Positions 8,490 through 16,080 of a DNA stretch of 64,000 bases are shown here, one piece after another; positions within the stretch are counted from its first letter, which is position 1; each line of letters begins with the position of its first letter. Origin of the DNA: Streptomyces caelestis (GTDB lineage Bacteria > Actinomycetota > Actinomycetes > Streptomycetales > Streptomycetaceae); the NCBI RefSeq assembly GCF_001279005.1, contig NZ_LGCN01000051.1, positions 62,001 through 126,000 on the forward strand. The letters are read 5' to 3'. Below the pieces are notes generated by a model. That model saw only the letters and a program-made list of their open reading frames with translations. It did not search any database and was not told the DNA's origin. A program made the translations under genes and the position numbers.

Positions 8490-9220
8490 ACTGGTGACAA
8501 GGCGGCGCGGACCGCCCCGGTGTTCACGGGGCGCCGATGGTTCTTCCCGTCCGCCCTCCTCCACGCACTCGACCCCGACACGGCCCGCTCCGGGCGGCGG
8601 CCCCGGCGCACCGCGCGGGACTGGGCCGTCGACTTCGCCTGTTTCCTGCTGGCCGTGCTCGTGGGCCTGGCGGGCGCCGAGACGCTCCGCGACGACCCCG
8701 ACATCCCGCACGCGCTGGCCGTCGCCGACCAGGTGCTCGGCGCGCTGTCCTGCGCCGCGGTCTGGCTGCGCCGGCGGTGGCCGTTCGCCCTGGCCGCCGC
8801 GATGATCCCGGTCGGCTTCGTCTCGGAGGCCTCCGGCGGCGTGGCGGTCATCGCCCTGTTCACGCTCGCCGTGCACCGGCCCTTCCGGTACGTGGCCTGG
8901 GTGGGCGGCGTCCACGCGGCCTCCGTGCCGCTGTACTTCTGGTGGCGGCCCGATCCCGACCTGCCGTACCTCGCCTCGCTGGTCCTCCTCTTGGTGCTGT
9001 TGGCCGCGACCGTCGGCTGGGGCATGTTCGTACGGTCCAAGCGGCAGCTCATGCTGAGCCTGCGGGACCGGGCGCGGCGGGCCGAGACCGAGGCGCGGCT
9101 GTGGGCCGAGCAGGCGCAGCGGCTCGCGCGCGAGGCCATCGCGCGGGAGATGCACGACGTGCTCGCGCACCGGCTGACGCTGCTGAGCGTGCACGCGGGC
9201 GCCCTGACCGCCGCCCGGGG
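8487..9220 (+). pseudogene. truncated sensor histidine kinase
   Basis: The first 240 or so residues are those of a NarL-type sensor kinase: several membrane segments (about residues 40-190), then a coiled linker and the dimerisation helix with R-E-M-H-D-V-L-A-H-R-L-T-L-L-S-V-H-A-G-A-L, where His is the phosphoacceptor. Homology then stops abruptly. The HATPase domain and a response-regulator gene are absent, and the reading frame runs into the antisense of the next gene's 3' end. A deletion appears to have joined the kinase to the sugar dehydrogenase gene. The product cannot autophosphorylate. Confidence 0.8.
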
Positions 9221-10243
9221 TCAGGCCGGCGCCGCCGCCGACCCGCGCAGCAACTCCGTCGGCCGGACCGGTCTGCGCTCCCGCCGGGACAGCTCGCACG
9301 CCTCCGCGATCAGCAGCGCCTGGAGGGCCTCCCGCCCGTCGCACGGGTTGGCCCGCTCGCCCCGCACCACCTCGACGAACGCGATCAGCTCGGCCTCGTA
9401 CGCGGGCCCGAACCGCTCCAGGAACCCGGTCCACGGCTTGTCCGCGGCCGGCGGCCCGGTCGGTTCGGTGGACGCGATCGGCGTACGATCGTCCAGGCCG
9501 ACGACGATCTGGTCCCGCTCCCCGGCGAGCTCCATGCGCACGTCGTAGCCGGCGCCGTTCAGCCGGGTCGCCGTGACCGTGGCGAGCGTGCCGTCGTCGA
9601 GGGTGAGGAGCGCCGCGCCGGTGTCGACGTCGCCGGCCTCGCGGAACATCGCGGGACCGGCGTCGGACCCGGCCGCGTAGACGTCCGTGATCTCCCGGCC
9701 GGTCACCCAGCGCAGGATGTCGAAGTCGTGGATCAGGGTGTCCCGGTACAGCCCGCCGGACTGCACCAGGTACCCGGCCGGCGGCGGCTCCGCGTCGCTG
9801 CTCGTCGCCCGTACGGTGTGCAGCCGCCCGAGCCTGCCCGAGCGCACCGCCTCCCGCGCGCCCGTGTAGCCGGTGTCGAAGCGGCGCTGGAACCCCATCT
9901 GCAGGACGGTTCCGGCGGTCTCGACCTCCGTGATCGCCTGTAACGTGCCCGTCAGGTCCAGGGCGATGGGCTTCTCGCAGAACACCGGCAGTCCCGCGCG
10001 TGCCGCCCGGCCGATCAGATCGGCGTGGGCGGACGTGGCCGCCGTGATCACCACGGCGTCCACTCCCCAGGTGTAGATCTCGTCCACCCCGGGTGCCGCC
10101 GTCTCGCCGAGCCGGTGGGCGAGGGCCTGGGCCCGTGCCGGATCGACGTCCGTGAGGATCAGGGAGCCGACGTCGCGGTGCCTGCTGAGTGTGTGGGCGT
10201 GAATGGTGCCGATACGGCCCGTACCGATGACCCCGATGCGCAT
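9221..10243 (-). CDS. Gfo/Idh/MocA family dehydrogenase (inositol dehydrogenase-like)
   Basis: The 340-aa protein has the N-terminal dinucleotide fold (G-V-I-G-T-G-R-I-G, residues 4-12), the family E-K-P-I motif near residue 95, and the C-terminal domain with H-D-F-D near 175 containing the catalytic Asp/His pair. It probably oxidises a cyclitol or sugar with NAD(P)+. It lies divergent from the GntR regulator and shares the TGTCCGGACA operator region with it, so it likely processes the sugar imported by the downstream ABC system. The exact sugar is unknown. Confidence 0.87.
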   Translation of the reverse strand: MRIGVIGTGRIGTIHAHTLSRHRDVGSLILTDVDPARAQALAHRLGETAAPGVDEIYTWGVDAVVITAATSAHADLIGRAARAGLPVFCEKPIALDLTGTLQAITEVETAGTVLQMGFQRRFDTGYTGAREAVRSGRLGRLHTVRATSSDAEPPPAGYLVQSGGLYRDTLIHDFDILRWVTGREITDVYAAGSDAGPAMFREAGDVDTGAALLTLDDGTLATVTATRLNGAGYDVRMELAGERDQIVVGLDDRTPIASTEPTGPPAADKPWTGFLERFGPAYEAELIAFVEVVRGERANPCDGREALQALLIAEACELSRRERRPVRPTELLRGSAAAPA

Positions 10244-10284
10244 GGAAACAAAGTGGGGCTCGCGCCGCTCCCTGTCAATGCGTA

Positions 10285-10294
10285 TGTCCGGACA
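10285..10294. promoter_or_regulatory. GntR operator 1 (TGTCCGGACA)
   Basis: The palindrome TGTCCGGACA lies between the divergent dehydrogenase and gntR genes. The same site with the same flanks (ATGTCCGGACAA) recurs at 11145-11154 before the ABC operon. Two copies at the only two intergenic promoters of the locus point to the HutC-type regulator as the binder. Confidence 0.65.
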
Positions 10295-10344
10295 ACCGAA
10301 CTACACGACTTCCCGTCAACAGCGCGCGGGGCTACGCTCGGCCC

Positions 10345-11109
10345 GTGCCGAAACCAGAAGTGGACCCGACCGTACAGCTGGAGCTGAGCGTGGACCGCGG
10401 CTCCCCCGTGCCGTTGTACTTCCAGCTGTCCCAGCAGCTGGAGTCCGCCATCGAGCACGGCGTGCTGACCCCCGGCACCCTGCTGGGCAACGAGATCGAG
10501 CTCGCCGCGCGGCTCGGTCTGTCCCGGCCGACCGTCCGCCAGGCCATCCAGTCCCTCGTCGACAAGGGACTGCTGGTGCGCCGCCGAGGGGTCGGCACCC
10601 AGGTGGTGCACAGCCGGGTCAAGCGCCCGCTGGAGCTCAGCAGCCTCTACGACGACCTGGAGGCGGCCGGTCAGCGCCCCGGGACGAAAGTGCTGGTCAA
10701 TACTGTGGTGGCGGCGTCCGCCGAGGTCGCGGGCGCGCTCGGCGTGGCCGAGGGCGGTGAGGTGCACCGGATCGAACGGCTGCGGTCCACCCACGGGGAG
10801 CCGATGGCGTACCTGTGCAACTACCTGCCGTCCGGCCTGCTCGAGCTGGACACCGGCCGGCTGGAGGCCACCGGTCTGTACCGGCTGATGCGGGCCGCCG
10901 GGATCACCCTGCACAGCGCCCGCCAGACCATCGGCGCCCGTGCCGCCACCGCCGGCGAGGCCGAGCGGCTGGGCGAGGAGACCGGCGCCCCGCTGCTCAC
11001 CATGGAGCGCGTGACCTTCGACGACACCGGTCGCGCGGTGGAGTTCGGCACCCACACCTACCGGCCCTCCCGCTACTCGTTCGAGTTCCAGCTGCTTGTA
11101 CGGTCCTGA
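10345..11109 (+). CDS. GntR family regulator (HutC/UTRA type)
   Basis: The 254-aa protein has an N-terminal winged helix (residues about 15-85: P-L-Y-F-Q-L-S, L-G-L-S-R-P-T-V-R-Q-A-I) and a UTRA ligand-binding domain (about 100-250). GTG 10345 lies 6 nt after a TACGCT -10 box (10333-10338), so the mRNA is probably leaderless. Gene order and the two TGTCCGGACA sites suggest it represses the dehydrogenase, itself and the ABC importer until a sugar or sugar phosphate binds. Confidence 0.87.
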   Translation: MPKPEVDPTVQLELSVDRGSPVPLYFQLSQQLESAIEHGVLTPGTLLGNEIELAARLGLSRPTVRQAIQSLVDKGLLVRRRGVGTQVVHSRVKRPLELSSLYDDLEAAGQRPGTKVLVNTVVAASAEVAGALGVAEGGEVHRIERLRSTHGEPMAYLCNYLPSGLLELDTGRLEATGLYRLMRAAGITLHSARQTIGARAATAGEAERLGEETGAPLLTMERVTFDDTGRAVEFGTHTYRPSRYSFEFQLLVRS

Positions 11110-11144
11110 CAATCCGAGGCGCCGCGCACCCCGTGCGGTCCTTA

Positions 11145-11154
11145 TGTCCGGACA
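11145..11154. promoter_or_regulatory. GntR operator 2 (TGTCCGGACA)
   Basis: A second copy of the palindrome found at 10285 lies 35 nt after the gntR stop and 126 nt before the substrate-binding protein gene. It is placed to control the transport operon separately from gntR. Confidence 0.65.
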
Positions 11155-11280
11155 ATGTGACCGGCTGCCGGTCCCCGCGCGGGGACGCCCGATGTCCGTG
11201 TTCGAGAATGGGGCGTTTGGGGCCGGTGCGGTCATCGGCCCCTTGCATACGCAAGAGCACAGCAAGAAGGGCAAGTCCTC

Positions 11281-12285
11281 GTGTCACGGTTTTCGACCTG
11301 GGTGGGCATCGCGCTGGCGGGGGCGCTGAGTCTCTCGCTCGCCGGATGCAGCGGTACCGGCGGCAAACGGGCGGAGGACGCCCGCGCGGCCGCGGCGGCC
11401 CGGGGCGGGGCGGCGGTGGACACCCCCCGCTGGACCTTCGCGATGGTCACCCACGCGGGAGACGGCGACACCTTCTGGGACATCGTCCGCAGCGGCGCGG
11501 AGCAGGCCGCGCTGAAGGACAATGTCCGCTTCCTCTACTCGCACGACGACGAGGCCCAGCAGCAGGCGCAGCTCGTGGACGCGGCCGTCGACAAGAAGGT
11601 GGACGGCATCGTCGTCACCCTCGCCAAGCCGGACGCGCTGAAGGCGTCCCTGGCGCGCGCCCGCGAGGCCGGCATCCCGGTCGTCACCGTGAACAGCGGC
11701 TCGGCCGAGTCCAAGGAGTTCGGCGCGCTCACCCACATCGGCCAGGACGAGACGATCGCCGGCGAGGCGGTCGGCGAGGAGTTGAACGAGCGGGGCCGGA
11801 AGAAGGTCCTCTGCGTCCTGCACGAGCAGGGCAACGTCGGTCACGAGCAGCGCTGCGACGGGGTGGAGGAGACCTTCGACGGCACGGTGGTCCGCCTCCA
11901 CGTCAACGGCACGAGCATGCCCGACGTGCAGTCGGCGATCGAGGCCCGGCTGCAGTCCGACGCCGGCGTGGACGCCGTCGTCACCCTGGGCGCCCCCTAC
12001 GCCGACACGGCCGTCAAGGCCCGCGAGGGGGCGGGCGGCGACGCGGAGATCGACACCTTCGACCTCAACGCCAAGGTCGCCGCCGGTCTGAAGGACGGCA
12101 GCCTCGGCTTCGCCGTCGACCAGCAGCCCTACCTCCAGGGCTACGAGGCGGTCGACCTGCTGTGGCTGTACCGGTACAACGCCGACGTCCTCGGCGGCGG
12201 CCGGCCCGTGCTCACCGGACCGCAGGTCATCACCGGGGACGACGCCGCCGCCCTCGAGGAGTACACGCAGCGGGGGACCCGATGA
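11281..12285 (+). CDS. sugar ABC transporter substrate-binding lipoprotein (RbsB type)
   Basis: The 334-aa protein begins with a lipoprotein signal (S-L-A-G-C at the lipobox, Cys 23) and continues as a type I periplasmic binding fold: T-F-W-D-I-V-R-S-G near residue 63, D-G-I-V-V-T-L near 108, and the Q-Q-P-Y-L-Q-G-Y hinge motif near 282 typical of ribose/monosaccharide binders. It is anchored outside the membrane and delivers a monosaccharide to the permease. GTG 11281 follows AGAAGGGCAAG. It is the first gene of a three-gene importer operon. Confidence 0.9.
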   Translation: MSRFSTWVGIALAGALSLSLAGCSGTGGKRAEDARAAAAARGGAAVDTPRWTFAMVTHAGDGDTFWDIVRSGAEQAALKDNVRFLYSHDDEAQQQAQLVDAAVDKKVDGIVVTLAKPDALKASLARAREAGIPVVTVNSGSAESKEFGALTHIGQDETIAGEAVGEELNERGRKKVLCVLHEQGNVGHEQRCDGVEETFDGTVVRLHVNGTSMPDVQSAIEARLQSDAGVDAVVTLGAPYADTAVKAREGAGGDAEIDTFDLNAKVAAGLKDGSLGFAVDQQPYLQGYEAVDLLWLYRYNADVLGGGRPVLTGPQVITGDDAAALEEYTQRGTR

Positions 12286-13325
12286 GCGCGACCACTTCCG
12301 ACGTCTCTGATGAAAGGTTTCTGCGCAGCTCTTCGCCGCTCCAGCGGCTGCTGACCAGACCCGAGCTCGGCTCCCTCGTCGGCGCGATCGCCGTCTTCTG
12401 CTGCTTCGCCCTCGCCGCCGACAGCTTCCTGCGCGCCTCCAGCCTCGGCACCGTCCTCTACGCCTCCTCCACCATCGGCATCATGGCCGTCCCGGTCGCC
12501 CTGCTGATGATCGGCGGCGAGTTCGACCTGTCGGCCGGGGTCCTGGTCACGTCGTCGGCACTGGTCTCGTCGATGTTCAGCTACCGGATGACCGCCAACG
12601 TCTGGGTCGGCGTCGGCGTGTCCCTGCTGGTCACGCTCGCCGTCGGCGCCTTCAACGGGATCATGCTGGCCCGCACGAGGCTGCCCAGCTTCATCGTCAC
12701 GCTCGGCACCTTCCTGATGCTGACCGGCATGAACCTCGGCTTCACCAAACTGATCAGCGGCACCGTCTCCACCAGGACCATCGCCGACATGGAGGGCTTC
12801 ACCACCGCGCGGGCGCTCTTCGCGTCGACCCTCACCGTCGGCGGCACGCACATCAAGGTCACCGTGCTGTGGTGGCTCGCCCTGGTCGCCCTCGGCAGCT
12901 GGATCCTGCTGCGCACCCGCGCCGGCAACTGGATCTTCGCGGTCGGCGGCAACGAACAGGCCGCCCGCGCGGTGGGCGTCCCCGTGGCCCGGACCAAGAC
13001 CGCCCTCTACATGGGCGTCGCCCTCGGCGCCTGGATCTGCGGCCAGCACCTGCTCTTCAGCTACGACGTCGTCCAGTCCGGCGAAGGCGTCGGCAACGAG
13101 CTGATCTACATCATCGCTGCCGTCATCGGCGGCTGCCTGATCACCGGCGGCCACGGCAGCGCCGTCGGCTCGGCGGTCGGCGCGCTGATCTTCGGCATGA
13201 CCAGCAAGGGCATCGTCTTCGCCGAGTGGAACCCCGACTGGTTCACGTTCTTCCTCGGAGCGATGCTGCTCCTCGCCACCCTGCTCAACACCTGGGTACG
13301 CCGCCGCGCGGAGGCCTCGAAATGA
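12282..13325 (+). CDS. sugar ABC transporter permease (RbsC type)
   Basis: The 347-aa integral membrane protein of the BPD_transp_2 family has about 8-10 hydrophobic segments. G-G-E-F-D-L-S-A-G near residue 85 and [11 protein letters not shown] near 223 are the conserved cytoplasmic motifs of ribose/xylose-type permeases. It begins within the stop codon of the binding-protein gene (ATGA). It would form the homodimeric channel of the importer. Confidence 0.9.
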   Translation: MSATTSDVSDERFLRSSSPLQRLLTRPELGSLVGAIAVFCCFALAADSFLRASSLGTVLYASSTIGIMAVPVALLMIGGEFDLSAGVLVTSSALVSSMFSYRMTANVWVGVGVSLLVTLAVGAFNGIMLARTRLPSFIVTLGTFLMLTGMNLGFTKLISGTVSTRTIADMEGFTTARALFASTLTVGGTHIKVTVLWWLALVALGSWILLRTRAGNWIFAVGGNEQAARAVGVPVARTKTALYMGVALGAWICGQHLLFSYDVVQSGEGVGNELIYIIAAVIGGCLITGGHGSAVGSAVGALIFGMTSKGIVFAEWNPDWFTFFLGAMLLLATLLNTWVRRRAEASK

Positions 13326-14116
13326 CCCGGACCGACTCCCGCACGGCCCTCGTGGAGCTGTCCGGCGTCAGCAAGCACTACGGCAACGTCCGCGCCCTCG
13401 AGGGCGTGTCGCTGGAGGTGCACGCGGGCGAGATCACCTGCGTGCTGGGCGACAACGGCGCCGGCAAGTCCACCCTGATCAAGATCATCTCCGGACTGCA
13501 CCGGCATGACGGCGGCACGCTCGCCCTCGACGGCGAGGAGACCCGCCTGGCCTCGCCGCGCGAGGCCCTGGACCGGGGCATCGCCACCGTCCACCAGGAC
13601 CTGGCCGTCGTCGCGCTGATGCCGGTGTGGCGGAACTTCTTCCTCGGCTCCGAGCCCCGCAAGGGCGCCGGCCCCTTCAAGCGCATGGACGTCGACCGCA
13701 TGCGCCGCACCACCCGCGCGGAACTCCTCCGCATGGGCATCGACCTCCGCGACGTCGACCAGCCCATCGGCACCCTCTCCGGCGGCGAACGCCAGTGCGT
13801 GGCCATCGCCCGCGCGGTGCACTTCGGAGCGAAGGTCCTCGTCCTGGACGAGCCCACGGCGGCCCTGGGCGTGAAGCAGTCGGGCGTGGTCCTGAAATAC
13901 GTGACCGCGGCACGCGACCAGGGCCTGGGCGTCGTCCTCATCACCCACAACCCGCACCACGCCTACCTGGTGGGCGACCGGTTCGTCCTGCTGAAGCGCG
14001 GCACGATGGTCGGCAACCACACACGGGGCGAGATCACCCTGGACGAGCTGACGAGCCAGATGGCGGGAGGCGACGAGCTGGACGATCTGCGCCACGAGCT
14101 GCAAGGCGACCGGTAG
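13322..14116 (+). CDS. sugar ABC transporter ATP-binding protein, single-domain
   Basis: This 264-aa ATPase has Walker [10 protein letters not shown] near residue 43, signature L-S-G-G-E-R-Q near 152 and Walker B V-L-V-L-D-E-P-T near 173. Unlike RbsA it has only one nucleotide-binding domain, so two copies must assemble with the permease dimer. The ATGA overlap with the permease gene confirms the operon. The tail is rich in acidic residues. Confidence 0.9.
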   Translation: MTRTDSRTALVELSGVSKHYGNVRALEGVSLEVHAGEITCVLGDNGAGKSTLIKIISGLHRHDGGTLALDGEETRLASPREALDRGIATVHQDLAVVALMPVWRNFFLGSEPRKGAGPFKRMDVDRMRRTTRAELLRMGIDLRDVDQPIGTLSGGERQCVAIARAVHFGAKVLVLDEPTAALGVKQSGVVLKYVTAARDQGLGVVLITHNPHHAYLVGDRFVLLKRGTMVGNHTRGEITLDELTSQMAGGDELDDLRHELQGDR

Positions 14117-14261
14117 GGGGGCGGGGCGGCGTCGTCCGCGGCTTCGCCGCGCGGGCGCGATCGACCACGACGCACCCGCACCCGCACCCGGCCATGATCC
14201 GCACCACCCCCCACCCGCCCCGCGCCACGATCACCGCACCGGTGCGGCAGAATCGCTCACG

Positions 14262-15410
14262 ATGAGCACCTACCGCGACTTCACCGCCCCCATCGGCTCC
14301 CGTCGTGCCCCGGTCCTGAGAACCGTCGGCACCCGGGAGCGCCGTTCCCACCTGACGGCGCCCCGTGTCCCGACGGTCGGCATCGACATCGGCGGCACCA
14401 AGGTCATGGCGGGCGTCGTCGACGCCGACGGCAACATCCTGGAGCGGCTGCGCACGGAGACCCCGGACAAGTCCAAGAGCCCCAAGGTCGTCGAGGACAC
14501 CATCGTCGAACTGGTGCTGGACCTGTCCGACCGGCACGACGTGCACGCGGTCGGCATCGGCGCGGCCGGCTGGGTCGACGCCGACCGCAACCGCGTGCTG
14601 TTCGCCCCCCACCTGTCCTGGCGCAACGAACCCCTGCGCGACCGCATCGCCGGCCGGCTCGCCGTGCCCGTCCTGGTGGACAACGACGCCAACACCGCCG
14701 CCTGGGCCGAGTGGCGCTTCGGCGCCGGCCGCGGCGAGGACCACCTCGTCATGATCACGCTCGGCACCGGCATCGGCGGCGCGATCCTGGAGGACGGGCA
14801 GGTCAAGCGGGGCAAGTACGGGGTCGCCGGCGAGTTCGGCCACATGCAGGTCGTCCCCGGCGGCCACCGCTGCCCCTGCGGCAACCGCGGCTGCTGGGAG
14901 CAGTACAGCTCCGGCAACGCGCTGGTCCGCGAGGCCCGCGAGCTGGCCGCCGCCGACTCGCCGGTCGCCTACGGGATCATCGAGCACGTCAAGGGCAGCA
15001 TCGGCGACATCAGCGGCCCGATGATCACCGAGCTGGCCCGCGAGGGCGACGCCATGTGCATCGAACTGCTCCAGGACATCGGGCAGTGGCTCGGCGTCGG
15101 CATCGCCAACCTCGCCGCCGCCCTCGACCCCTCCTGCTTCGTCATCGGCGGCGGCGTCTCCGCCGCCGACGACCTGCTGATCGGCCCCGCGCGGGACGCC
15201 TTCAAACGGCAGCTCACCGGCCGCGGCTACCGCCCCGAGGCCCGCATCGTCCGCGCCCAGCTCGGCCCCGAGGCCGGCATGGTCGGCGCCGCCGACCTGG
15301 CCCGGCTGGTCGCCCGCCGCTTCCGCCGCGCCAAGCGCCGCCGGGTCGAACGCTACGAGCGCTACGAGCGGTACGCGGAGGCCCGCCGCACCACCCGGGA
15401 GTCGCTGTGA
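14262..15410 (+). CDS. ROK family sugar kinase (glucokinase-like)
   Basis: The 382-aa kinase has the phosphate-binding motif G-I-D-I-G-G-T-K near residue 40, D-N-D-A-N near 143 and the ROK zinc motif G-H-R-C-P-C-G-N-R-G-C-W-E near 203. It probably phosphorylates the imported sugar with ATP in the cytoplasm. Compared with standard glucokinases it carries an N-terminal extension of about 35 residues and a basic C-terminal tail with repeated R-Y-E-R-Y. It lies 145 nt after the ABC operon and probably has its own promoter. Confidence 0.87.
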   Translation: MSTYRDFTAPIGSRRAPVLRTVGTRERRSHLTAPRVPTVGIDIGGTKVMAGVVDADGNILERLRTETPDKSKSPKVVEDTIVELVLDLSDRHDVHAVGIGAAGWVDADRNRVLFAPHLSWRNEPLRDRIAGRLAVPVLVDNDANTAAWAEWRFGAGRGEDHLVMITLGTGIGGAILEDGQVKRGKYGVAGEFGHMQVVPGGHRCPCGNRGCWEQYSSGNALVREARELAAADSPVAYGIIEHVKGSIGDISGPMITELAREGDAMCIELLQDIGQWLGVGIANLAAALDPSCFVIGGGVSAADDLLIGPARDAFKRQLTGRGYRPEARIVRAQLGPEAGMVGAADLARLVARRFRRAKRRRVERYERYERYAEARRTTRESL

Positions 15411-15985
15411 GCGAGGAGTCCCCCCGGCACACGGTCCCCCCGGGCGCGCCCCGCCCGGCCGAGGACCGGGGGCACATGATCCGCCGCAGGGCGCTCACCC
15501 TGCTGATCATCGTGCTGCTCATCGGCGTCCCGGCCGGGTACCTGGTGATCTCCGCGAACCAGAGCCGGGCCAGCGGCAAGGACAAGGAGGCGAAGTACTC
15601 CGCGACCGGCCTCACCGAGGGCTGGCCGTCGAAGGTGCAGCGCCGCCTCTACCAGGTGCCCGTGCCGCACCCCGCCTGGTGGGTGGCCTCCTACGAGACC
15701 AACAACTGGAGGACCAGCCGCCTCTACGTCGAGTTCGAGACCACCGACGCGGGCCTGAGCGCCTTCCTCACCGGCCTGGGCGTGCGGGAGGACGACCTGG
15801 AGCGGGACGACCTCACCATCGGCGAGCGCGACCGTGACGTCACCGGCTGGACGTTCGACGGTCCCGGCACCTGGTCCGGCCTCGTCCACGAGCAGAAGGA
15901 CCCGGCGCCCACGCACGACGTCGTCGTCAACCACCACAAGCCGGGCTACCCGAGGGTGTACGTCGTCTCCCGTACCGTGCCCTGA
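15407..15985 (+). CDS. hypothetical single-pass membrane protein
   Basis: The 192-aa protein has a short cytoplasmic segment, one transmembrane helix at about residues 27-47 (A-L-T-L-L-I-I-V-L-L-I-G-V-P-A-G-Y-L) and an extracytoplasmic domain of about 145 residues rich in Trp and Tyr. It starts inside the ROK kinase stop codon (GTGA), so it is co-translated with it. No enzyme motif is visible and I do not recognise the family. Coupling to the kinase may be historical rather than functional. Confidence 0.7.
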   Translation: MSEESPRHTVPPGAPRPAEDRGHMIRRRALTLLIIVLLIGVPAGYLVISANQSRASGKDKEAKYSATGLTEGWPSKVQRRLYQVPVPHPAWWVASYETNNWRTSRLYVEFETTDAGLSAFLTGLGVREDDLERDDLTIGERDRDVTGWTFDGPGTWSGLVHEQKDPAPTHDVVVNHHKPGYPRVYVVSRTVP

Positions 15986-16013
15986 CCCCGCGCGCACCGG
16001 CCGCCGGGGCCGA

Positions 16014-16036
16014 TTGTCAGACCCCGCCCGTAGAGT
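16014..16036 (+). promoter_or_regulatory. RecA-NDp/PafBC-type DNA-damage promoter
   Basis: TTGTCAGAC at 16014-16022, eight unspecific bases, then TAGAGT at 16031-16036. This matches the actinobacterial SOS-independent DNA-damage promoter (TTGTCRgtg-N8-TAnnnT) in sequence and in its unusually short spacer. It lies 44 nt before the SNF2 start. Confidence 0.7.
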
Positions 16037-16080
16037 CGGGGACGGCTGATCCGACAGACGGGCGGGAGGTGACAGGACGT

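Noticed and set aside
12141..13154. Long minus-strand frame opposite the sugar permease
   Set aside because: Antisense shadow; composition is Asp/Gly/Ala-rich without motifs, and the plus-strand permease is complete with coupled neighbours.
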